This document shows positions 9,541-16,780 of a DNA stretch of 64,000 nucleotides, one piece after another. Made by a program: the position numbers and the translations under genes. Under the pieces are notes generated by a model. That model saw nothing but the letters and a program-made list of their open reading frames with translations. It searched no databases and was not told the origin of the DNA. Positions within the stretch are counted from its first letter, which is position 1; every line of letters starts with the position of its first letter. The stretch comes from Flavilitoribacter nigricans DSM 23189 = NBRC 102662 (GTDB lineage: Bacteria; Bacteroidota; Bacteroidia; Chitinophagales; Saprospiraceae). Location of the stretch: the NCBI RefSeq assembly GCF_002646595.1, contig NZ_PDUD01000032.1, forward strand, positions 62,001 through 126,000, in the 5' to 3' direction.

Positions 9541-9627
9541 CCCTGACATCTGAATCCTCGCACCTGACACCTCCGACCTGACCCCTGACCCCTCCAACCT
9601 GACCCCTGATCCCTCCAACCTAATCCC
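9541..9627. repeat. Degenerate C-rich tandem repeat
   Basis: A unit close to ACCTGACCCCTGA followed by CCCTCCA recurs about three to four times, the last two copies nearly identical. It follows the heptamer tract by 58 bases and ends 83 bases before the ligA start. The strand asymmetry (almost no G on the plus strand) is marked. No gene or promoter box is visible within it. Confidence 0.7.
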
Positions 9628-9709
9628 ACATAAATTGTCCACCCATCCTCCCGGATTTAGGATAAAATGTGCATTTTTGAGCCTGATTATTGATCACAAC
9701 TCTCGATGC

Positions 9710-11848
9710 ATGTACGCCCAAGCGGAACAAAAAAGACTCTACGAACAATCCAAACAATATCTGGACGGAGAAAGTGCTGTACACCAGCAATCCGATGACC
9801 TAAAAGTGGAAAATCTGCGCCAGCTGATCATCTACCACGAATGGCGTTATTATCTGCTGAATGATCCGGTGGTCAGTGATTATGAGTACGATCTGCTGTA
9901 CAAACAGCTGGAAGCCATCGAGGCCGAGCATCCGGAAATGATCACGCCCGATTCGCCGACCCAGCGGGTATCGGCGGACCTGACGGCCGACTTCCCTTCC
10001 GTGGAGCATCTGACGCCCATGTTATCGCTGGCCAACTCCTACAATGCGGAAGATCTGAATGAGTTCGACCAGCAGATCAAACGTTTTCTCAATCTCCCCG
10101 AAGACGAGGACATCCTTTACGCGGTGGAGCCGAAATTTGACGGTGGGTCGATTGCGCTGGTGTACGAAAATGATCTGCTGGTGCGGGCGGCTACCCGGGG
10201 CAACGGTACCCTGGGAGAGGAAATGACCGCCAACGCCCGGGCCATTCGCTCCATCCCGCTGAGTGCGAAATTCTCAAAATATCAGCTCGGTAAAGTGGAA
10301 CTGCGCGGGGAGGTCATTATCCGGAAGGATGTGTTTACCAAAATGAACAAAGCGCGGGGAGAAGCGGGGTTGACCCTCTTTGCCAATGCCCGGAATACCG
10401 CTACCGGCGGCCTGCGCATGAAAGATCCGAAAGAGGTAGCACAGCGGGGATTGGAAGCCTTTATCTATACCCTGGGCTACGGGACCGATGCGGAGGGAAA
10501 TAATCAACTGGATCGTTTCGATACCCACTACGAGAGTCTGGATATGCTGGCCGATCTTGGCTTTAAGGTGCCGAAGGACGGCGATGAACGCAAATTGTGT
10601 AAGAACATCGGCGAAGTGGTGGCGTTCTGCAAATCCTGGGAAGCGCGCCGGGAGGGATATCCCTACGAGATCGACGGAATGGTGGTCAAGGTAAATGACC
10701 GGATATTGCAGGAACGCACGGGCTCTACCAGCCATCATCCGCGCTGGGCGATCGCCTACAAGTTCGCGGCCAAGCAAGCTACCTCCCGTTTGCTGAAGGT
10801 AGACTACCAGGTAGGTAAGATCGGGACCATCACCCCGGTGGCAAAAGTGGAACCCGTGGCGCTGGCCGGAGTGACGATCTCTTCCATTTCCCTGCACAAC
10901 GAAGATTTTATCAAAGAAAAAGATCTGCATCTCGGGGATACCGTGCTGATCGAGCGGGCCGGGGATGTGATCCCTTATATCGTTAAAGCCATGCCCGAAT
11001 TGCGGGACGGCAGCGAAACACCCATAGAATTTCCACGCTTCTGCCCGATCAATGATACCGATCAGCCGGTGGAACTGGAACGAACCGAAGGAGAAGCGGC
11101 CTGGCGTTGCCCCAATTGTGTGTGCGGTGCCCAGGATCTGCAACGCATCATCTTTCACGTTTCCAAACCGGCCATGGATATCGACGGCTTTGGGAAGCAG
11201 ATCGTGGAACGGTTTTACGATCAGGGCTGGATTAGGACCATGGCCGATGTATACCGCCTGGATTACGAGCAGATTGCTCAACTGGAAGGTTTCGGCGAGC
11301 GCTCCGCGGAGAACCTGCGGCAGGCTATTGACCAGGCCAAACAAAATCCGATCTACCGGCTCCTGCACAGCCTGAGCATTCACCACCTGGGCAAAAAAGT
11401 CTCCAAACTACTGGCGGCAGAGATCGACCACGTGCTGGATCTGCAGGAGTGGACCGAAGAAAATTATACCCACATCAAGGACGTCGGGCCCAAAGTTGCC
11501 CAAAACGTGATGGCCTATTTCTCCGTACCGCGCAATATCGAGATCCTGCGCGAAATGGAAAGTCTGGGCGTCAACCTGAGCCAGACCGAAGACGATCAGC
11601 CGAAAGCGGCCGTGAGTGAAGGGCCTTTTGTCGGAAAAACGATCCTGTTTACGGGGACGCTGCAAAACATGAGCCGTAAGGAAGCCCAACAGAAGGCCGA
11701 AGCGGCCGGTGCCAAAAATATCAGCGCCGTGAGCGGCAACCTGGATATTTTGGTGGTGGGCGAAAAAGCTGGTTCCAAATTAAAGAAGGCCCAGGCGCTG
11801 GGGACCGTGGAAATCATGACGGAGGAAGAATTCCTCGCCCGCGTATAG
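9710..11848 (+). CDS. ligA: NAD-dependent DNA ligase LigA
   Basis: The 712-residue enzyme seals nicks in duplex DNA using NAD+. Order of parts: Ia domain with WRYYLLNDPVVSDYEYD, adenylation domain with the nucleophile Lys142 in KFDGGSIAL, OB fold, zinc finger, helix-hairpin-helix repeats (LEGFGERSAENL, DVGPKVAQN) and a C-terminal BRCT domain (about 635-712). I start at the ATG 9710 (MYAQAEQKRLYE) because the longer frame from 9635 begins with an unrelated segment. The zinc finger is unusual: CPIN at 445-448 lacks the second cysteine, while RCPNCVC at 466-472 has three. Otherwise it is full length. Confidence 0.97.
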   Translation: MYAQAEQKRLYEQSKQYLDGESAVHQQSDDLKVENLRQLIIYHEWRYYLLNDPVVSDYEYDLLYKQLEAIEAEHPEMITPDSPTQRVSADLTADFPSVEHLTPMLSLANSYNAEDLNEFDQQIKRFLNLPEDEDILYAVEPKFDGGSIALVYENDLLVRAATRGNGTLGEEMTANARAIRSIPLSAKFSKYQLGKVELRGEVIIRKDVFTKMNKARGEAGLTLFANARNTATGGLRMKDPKEVAQRGLEAFIYTLGYGTDAEGNNQLDRFDTHYESLDMLADLGFKVPKDGDERKLCKNIGEVVAFCKSWEARREGYPYEIDGMVVKVNDRILQERTGSTSHHPRWAIAYKFAAKQATSRLLKVDYQVGKIGTITPVAKVEPVALAGVTISSISLHNEDFIKEKDLHLGDTVLIERAGDVIPYIVKAMPELRDGSETPIEFPRFCPINDTDQPVELERTEGEAAWRCPNCVCGAQDLQRIIFHVSKPAMDIDGFGKQIVERFYDQGWIRTMADVYRLDYEQIAQLEGFGERSAENLRQAIDQAKQNPIYRLLHSLSIHHLGKKVSKLLAAEIDHVLDLQEWTEENYTHIKDVGPKVAQNVMAYFSVPRNIEILREMESLGVNLSQTEDDQPKAAVSEGPFVGKTILFTGTLQNMSRKEAQQKAEAAGAKNISAVSGNLDILVVGEKAGSKLKKAQALGTVEIMTEEEFLARV

Positions 11849-11887
11849 TACAGGACGCAGCGAGAAAGTTGATCGGAGGTATTGCCT

Positions 11888-11895
11888 TATCTTGG
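11888..11895 (+). promoter_or_regulatory. Possible -7 box TATCTTGG upstream of GH43
   Basis: TATCTTGG, one base off TAnnTTTG, ends 23 bases before the ATG at 11919. The same TATCTTGGCAA string sits at the same distance from the nucleotidyltransferase start at 13051, which supports a functional role. Confidence 0.4.
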
Positions 11896-11918
11896 CAAGA
11901 GATCAAAAGCCATTCGAT

Positions 11919-12962
11919 ATGCGCTATCCTTTCCTGTTTCTGCCATCTGCTCTGCTTTTTTTATCTGCCTGCGGTGATCCGGGTATCGAATCCGGGACAG
12001 GGACGGCCGTCGGCACCTATACGAATCCCGTCGGTGACAGCATCCGTATGGGAGATCCTTATGTGCTGCTGCACGAGGGTACCTATTACCTTTACGGCAC
12101 GGCTGGGAAGGACGGATTCAAATGCTGGTCTTCCGGTAATCTGCGCGACTGGACCTACGAAGGGTACGCCTTTAAAGAAACCACGACTTCTTTCGGTCAG
12201 TCCAACTACTGGGCGCCTGAAGTCATTCATTACCGGGACAAATTCTATCTCACCTACAGCTGTAAACCAAAGGATACGGGCGCCTACCCGGATATGATGC
12301 TGGTCTGTCTGGCCGAAAGCGATTCGCCGACCGGACCCTTCACGGACAAATACGCGCCCTGGATCGATCAGGGCTACAGTTGTATTGATGCCCATATCTT
12401 CGTAGACGAAGAGCAGCCCTACGTTTATTTTGACCGGGTCGGCTACGTCGGCGACTGGCCGGACGGCTATATGTTCGGGATCATCTACGCCATGCAACTG
12501 GATCGGGACAATCTGCAACCGAGCGGCGATACCGTCAGGGTCAGCGAAGCGGAACAGGACTGGGAAAACCCGGATAGCGATTTTTCCAGATGCAATGAGG
12601 GCGCTTACGTTTTTAAGGAGCGGGATACCTATTACCTCACCTATTCGGCCAACCACTGGGCCGATCCGGACTACGGCATCGGCTACGCTACGGCGCCGAC
12701 ACCGATGGGTCCCTGGACCAAAGCTCCGGACAATCCGTTGATCGGAAAGGATTCACTACGTGGGATCTTCGGACCGGGCCATAATTCCTTTACCAGTTCT
12801 CCGGATGGAAAGGAGACATTTATGGTCTACCATACTCACGGATCCTTCGAGGATAAGGAGCGCACTGTAAATATCGACCGGATAAAAATAGACGATGCGG
12901 GAGCGCTGAGGATCCTGGGGCCAACCCGGACGCCCCAACCGCTTCCTTCGGGTATTCGCTAA
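11919..12962 (+). CDS. Glycoside hydrolase family 43 lipoprotein
   Basis: The 347-residue protein has a lipoprotein signal ending LFLSAC (Cys18), so it is probably anchored in the envelope. The rest is a five-bladed GH43 propeller: catalytic base Asp46 in RMGDPYVLL, the pKa-tuning Asp157 in SCIDAHIF, and the catalytic acid Glu227 in NEGAYVF. Family 43 enzymes act on arabinan, xylan or related beta-xylosides and alpha-arabinosides; the exact substrate cannot be read from sequence. There is no neighbouring SusC/SusD, so it may act alone on small oligosaccharides. I start at the ATG 11919; the reading frame extends upstream to 11892 but that would cover the TATCTTGG box. Confidence 0.9.
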   Translation: MRYPFLFLPSALLFLSACGDPGIESGTGTAVGTYTNPVGDSIRMGDPYVLLHEGTYYLYGTAGKDGFKCWSSGNLRDWTYEGYAFKETTTSFGQSNYWAPEVIHYRDKFYLTYSCKPKDTGAYPDMMLVCLAESDSPTGPFTDKYAPWIDQGYSCIDAHIFVDEEQPYVYFDRVGYVGDWPDGYMFGIIYAMQLDRDNLQPSGDTVRVSEAEQDWENPDSDFSRCNEGAYVFKERDTYYLTYSANHWADPDYGIGYATAPTPMGPWTKAPDNPLIGKDSLRGIFGPGHNSFTSSPDGKETFMVYHTHGSFEDKERTVNIDRIKIDDAGALRILGPTRTPQPLPSGIR

Positions 12963-13019
12963 ACGTGTGCAAGCCCTGGGCTTTGGTCTAAAATAATATC
13001 GGGCCGGTAGTTGGAACCG

Positions 13020-13027
13020 TATCTTGG
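13020..13027 (+). promoter_or_regulatory. Possible -7 box TATCTTGG upstream of nucleotidyltransferase
   Basis: TATCTTGGCAA here repeats the box before the GH43 gene, with the same 23 bases between the box and the ATG (13051). No TTG is seen at the usual -33 spacing. Confidence 0.4.
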
Positions 13028-13050
13028 CAACATACGGCAAAAATATCATC

Positions 13051-13824
13051 ATGACACCGGATAAGTTTACCGACCAATTGATCGAGGCCTTCTTACGAGA
13101 ATTTGACGGTCGGCTGGCGGCAGTCGCGCTTTACGGCTCCAAAGTGGAACCGGAATTCACCGATCGCTGGTCCGACACCGATCTGATCTTGGTTTTCCGA
13201 CCGGAGGAGCAACCGAAATTGCGGGCATTAAACGAGCTGGTCAGTAGGTTGGGTAGGATACTGGGCCGGGAAGTCCACCACCAGACGGGAAAGCTCGTTG
13301 CCCGGTATGTTATACAATCCGGGCCGACCATCGAAGCGCTTGATCTGAGTGTTTTCGGCTACGATCAATGGTTGGCGGAAAAGACGGTTTCGCCCGGTCC
13401 GCACCGGCTGCTTTGGGGAAAGTTTCCGGAGAGAAAAGGAGCGCTTGATGCCGATGGATCTCCGGCACCTTATTCGGCAGCGGCCATCGACGCCAACTGG
13501 TTTTTGTATTACGAGTGTGTGAAGAAACTAAAGCGGCGCGATAATCTGATCGGACTGCACCTCCTGCTGAAGCTGATGCAGGAAAATCTGGTGCTGGAAA
13601 TGATAGCGCGGGATGAAGAAACCGGGACCAATATCCACCGCTTCGGGGGAAATGAACCGGTGCGCTGGCTGAGCGGTTTGCACAAATTAGAAGCGGACAA
13701 CACCGCCCTGCTCCTGGAAAATCTTCGACAGTTGAGTGCCTGGTACGATCAGCAGCTACTGAACCGGATCCCGGATTACGAAAGCCGGTTCAGCGCCTTT
13801 GTGGAGTATCTTGAGGTAGAATAA
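13051..13824 (+). CDS. Nucleotidyltransferase-fold protein, antibiotic-adenylyltransferase-like
   Basis: The 257-residue protein begins with a Pol-beta-type nucleotidyltransferase module: AALYGSKVEPEF followed by WSDTDLILVF gives the G-S-(n)-D-x-D pattern that holds two metal ions. The acidic DLSVF strand near residue 100 may supply the third carboxylate. The C-terminal half is helical (YECVKKLKRRDNLIGLHLLLKLMQENLVLE), as in the kanamycin/streptomycin adenylyltransferase superfamily, where this part binds the acceptor. Bacterial members modify aminoglycosides or other small molecules, but many are uncharacterised, so resistance is only a possibility. The ATG at 13051 is chosen because the upstream part overlaps the TATCTTGG box. 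Confidence 0.72.
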   Translation: MTPDKFTDQLIEAFLREFDGRLAAVALYGSKVEPEFTDRWSDTDLILVFRPEEQPKLRALNELVSRLGRILGREVHHQTGKLVARYVIQSGPTIEALDLSVFGYDQWLAEKTVSPGPHRLLWGKFPERKGALDADGSPAPYSAAAIDANWFLYYECVKKLKRRDNLIGLHLLLKLMQENLVLEMIARDEETGTNIHRFGGNEPVRWLSGLHKLEADNTALLLENLRQLSAWYDQQLLNRIPDYESRFSAFVEYLEVE

Positions 13825-13831
13825 AAAAGCG

Positions 13832-14305
13832 CTATTCTTTCTCCTGACAATTCTCTTTCTTCCGCGTATCCGTGATCTGGAGGATCTTCCAGCCGTCCTC
13901 GGTTTTGGCTACCTGAAAGGCATTGACCCCACAGTGCGACATTCTTTCTCCGAGATAAAAAGTGTAGGGCGTCCAGACGGTGGCCAGATTGTCTTCGATC
14001 ATCACCTCGTAACCCCAGATCTGCTCGTCGTACACCTGCTCGTGGGGCGTACCGATGTTGGTGATGAATTTTTCCAGATCGGCCGTTTGGATCTGCGGTT
14101 TCCCCTCCTTATCGGTAAAAGTAGTTTGTAAGCGGGCGGTAGGATGAAAAGCGGCCCGAACCATGCTACTGTCGCCGGCCCGCATTCCGTCAAATAATTT
14201 ATGGATCGGCGCGAGTACGGCTTCTTCCGTTTCGGATTGTGCGCTTAGAGTGAAATTGGCTACGATGAAGAGCGCTAAAGTGATGAGTATGGTTTTGAAA
14301 TTCAT
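13832..14305 (-). CDS. Exported NTF2-like (lumazine-binding-like) protein
   Basis: The 157-residue protein has a signal peptide (MNFKTILITLALFIVANFTLSAQ), so it is exported. The mature region reads as an NTF2-like cone fold of the lumazine-binding_2 / DUF4440 kind: IHKLFDGMRAGDSSMVRAAFHPTARL, then IWGYEVMIEDNLATVWTPYTFYLG and a final WKILQITDTRKK strand. Such proteins bind small hydrophobic ligands, or in some cases act as enzymes, and no catalytic residue is diagnostic. It is convergent with the nucleotidyltransferase gene, whose stop lies only 7 bases away. Confidence 0.8.
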   Translation of the reverse strand: MNFKTILITLALFIVANFTLSAQSETEEAVLAPIHKLFDGMRAGDSSMVRAAFHPTARLQTTFTDKEGKPQIQTADLEKFITNIGTPHEQVYDEQIWGYEVMIEDNLATVWTPYTFYLGERMSHCGVNAFQVAKTEDGWKILQITDTRKKENCQEKE

Positions 14306-14480
14306 TTCGGTATTGATTTGGTCCTTTAAAGGTAAGCTAATCCCTCTTCCTAATCAGACAATTGCGGCCGGGTATAGACAAAACCCGGTCTGAAACCGCT
14401 CTAGTTATAAATTTTCCGGATATCCTATAGGAAAGAAAGGTGCCCTAACTTCTTAACTTTCCATTGGCTGCAACAAAAAC

Positions 14481-14516
14481 CTGGGCCGGATTCACATTGA
14501 GGTGAATCCGGCCCGG
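14481..14516 (-). terminator. Strong hairpin terminator after the MACPF gene
   Basis: GGGCCGGATTCAC (14483-14495) pairs perfectly with GTGAATCCGGCCC (14502-14514) across a 6-base loop. Read on the minus strand it is followed by AGGTTTTTG, so it fits an intrinsic terminator 40 bases beyond the stop of the MACPF gene. Confidence 0.85.
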
Positions 14517-14555
14517 TTATCTTAAGGTACTCTACAAATGATCCTGACCTCGGTA

Positions 14556-16598
14556 TTATCTGGCTACAGTCTCAGATCCACTATCTTTTACGATGATCTT
14601 CCAGATAAACTTATCATCCCGCATTCCGGTAGGGATTTGTTTGGATTCCTCCACCCCAATAGCACCACTTTCCAGGGTAGTCAGGTACTTTTTGGTGCCA
14701 ATATGATAGATATAAACCTCATCCCCACTGTAAATAGTCGCGCCGTTTTGGGCGCCTACCTTTTGGATCGTCCACTGCGCCCAGGCATCATGATCCCAGA
14801 AGTGAGCAAACGGAATAATGCCTCCCAGTTTCAGGAATCGTTTTTTAATCCAATCAGCATTTTGTTCTTTATCCCTGTTTCCCTCGGTCCAGTGGGGCAT
14901 CAATTCATCTTCCTGGAACATAATGGTTACATTATTATTTTGTACCAGGTTGGCTGGCGAATATGGATTGAAGGTAAATCGCCCGGCCACTCTGAAATCC
15001 CCAATGTTTTCTGCAACATACATTATTGGATAGTAAGCTTGCGGAAAAGGTTTGAAGATTGGCCGGGTCAGGTAGCGACCGTCATTTGATTTAAGTACGA
15101 AAGTACTGTTCTGTCTGATGACCGGTGCCGGTTCCGGAAGCGGAGTACCATGGTCTTCCAGGTACTTTTTCATCGCAGTTTTCAGCTCATTTCTTCTTAC
15201 ATCCGTAGCGGCTAATTCGGCGATAGGTTGGAGACCGTGATCACCAAAATCCGCTAAGGTCATTTGCTGACGGATCGTATTACGCCAGTTGGTGTAGAAC
15301 TGGCTATTGTTTTTATCTCGCTCAATAGCTTCTGCCAGAGCAGGGTCCCCGCCAAAAACCTGGACCGAAGCATTTTTAGTAAACTCATCTTGATAAGTCT
15401 TATTGGCTGTTCCTACGCTACCTTCTCCGGAAACTGTGCCGTAGGAAGCTTTAACGGAAGCTTCAAAGTCCGATTCATCCGTAAACTCGCTCCGGTTAAT
15501 GTACGTGTTAAAGGCTATTCTGGCCCCGATGAATGCCGATTGGATAAAATGAGTACCGTATTTGTCGAACAGATCATTGGGGGCCATATAGTTGATATCA
15601 TTTTTTACTTCCGGTAACAGGGCGGTGCGATCGGGATCGATATCCAATCGGTAATAACCAATGACCCGGTTCCAGGTAAAAAATGAATTGTCCGATCTTT
15701 GGGTAGAACTGGAACTGAAACTGGTACTGATACCCGCTGAGAAAAGTCCGTAACTGCCTTCAATGGAAGCCGCTGCGGATAAACTATTGCTGTATTGTCT
15801 GATCGATCTACCCTGTGCCATGCGACCTTCGAATTTTCCGGTTTCCTGAACGCTTGCATATCTGGCCAGTTCCTGAGGAACGAATAAAGGCCGGGTGGCA
15901 TAATTTAGATCAGCGTAACCTTTTTCCGCCCGGTAGCCTTTGCCCACACATTTTTCCAGCATGGCCTGCTGCTCGGCAGTCAATAGATTGTCGTTTTGAG
16001 GGGTATTTTCAACTACAGGAAGAAGCCTGAATTGTTGATTACCGGCACCGGTCCGGCTCCATTGGTGCAGCACTGCTCCATTTTCCCGGGAAACCCGGCT
16101 GACATCCAGATATTTTCCGCTGTGCCTGGCGCGAATAAAATAGACTCCGTTTCCGGCCGGCTCTAATTTGAATTTTTGATTATCACCGTTCCAGTATTCC
16201 CATTGGTGGAATACCGCTCCGTCTGATTGGGAAACCTGAGAAACATCGAGCAACTTTCCACTGCTGCGCACCACGATGTTGTAATAGCCGTCCTCTTTTG
16301 GGACAAATTTGAACTGTTGGGTAGTCGCACCGGTTTTATCCCACTGGTTAATGAGGACGCCATTATCATTACTATTTCTAGCTAGCTGCACCACTTTGCC
16401 GCTGTGAACGGCTTGCAAATAATAATAGTTGGAAGTAGATATCTGGGCGGTGCCCGAGGTACCGGCAAATAGAAGGATAAAAATACCGATCAGGTGGCTG
16501 AGTCGTAAAACAGTTGACCCGTTCCGGCTTTTTCGATAAATAAAAGGATAATTCGGAAGTGATCTGAAAATCTGGTGATTTAAGATTGGAGTTTTCAT
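14556..16598 (-). CDS. Secreted ricin-lectin / MACPF (perforin-like) protein
   Basis: The 680-residue protein has a long basic N-region and a hydrophobic segment ending GTSGTAQ near residue 51, an export signal. Residues about 55-190 are a ricin-type beta-trefoil: three repeats with the pattern SGK-hydrophobic-DVS...NGA-V-HQW (LLDVSQVSQSDGAVFHQW, YLDVSRVSRENGAVLHQW), which in this family bind sugars. Residues about 220-500 are a MACPF domain with the signature KYGTHFIQSAFIGARI near residue 347, the family hallmark of perforin and complement-type pore formers. Residues about 505-675 form another beta-rich module (VLKSNDGRYLTRP, YIYHIGTKKYLTT). I infer a secreted, glycan-targeted pore former; no type IX sorting domain is visible. 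The upstream hybrid regulator is 182 bases away on the same strand. Confidence 0.9.
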   Translation of the reverse strand: MKTPILNHQIFRSLPNYPFIYRKSRNGSTVLRLSHLIGIFILLFAGTSGTAQISTSNYYYLQAVHSGKVVQLARNSNDNGVLINQWDKTGATTQQFKFVPKEDGYYNIVVRSSGKLLDVSQVSQSDGAVFHQWEYWNGDNQKFKLEPAGNGVYFIRARHSGKYLDVSRVSRENGAVLHQWSRTGAGNQQFRLLPVVENTPQNDNLLTAEQQAMLEKCVGKGYRAEKGYADLNYATRPLFVPQELARYASVQETGKFEGRMAQGRSIRQYSNSLSAAASIEGSYGLFSAGISTSFSSSSTQRSDNSFFTWNRVIGYYRLDIDPDRTALLPEVKNDINYMAPNDLFDKYGTHFIQSAFIGARIAFNTYINRSEFTDESDFEASVKASYGTVSGEGSVGTANKTYQDEFTKNASVQVFGGDPALAEAIERDKNNSQFYTNWRNTIRQQMTLADFGDHGLQPIAELAATDVRRNELKTAMKKYLEDHGTPLPEPAPVIRQNSTFVLKSNDGRYLTRPIFKPFPQAYYPIMYVAENIGDFRVAGRFTFNPYSPANLVQNNNVTIMFQEDELMPHWTEGNRDKEQNADWIKKRFLKLGGIIPFAHFWDHDAWAQWTIQKVGAQNGATIYSGDEVYIYHIGTKKYLTTLESGAIGVEESKQIPTGMRDDKFIWKIIVKDSGSETVAR

Positions 16599-16780
16599 TT
16601 GTGAATATTTTGGGTGAAAAAATGAAATTGCCTGTTGGCCTTACAAAGATGGTGGCGATAGGGGCAGGGCATACTTCACCTATTCCTCAAATCTCTTCAC
16701 GGATTTAACAGGGGCCGGGAAAAAGTAGCACTTATTTCACGTGGGGAAAATTATTTTGGTTTGAAGGAGCTGAATTTCAG

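Noticed and set aside
10274-11386. 370-codon minus-strand frame
   Set aside because: It is antisense to ligA.
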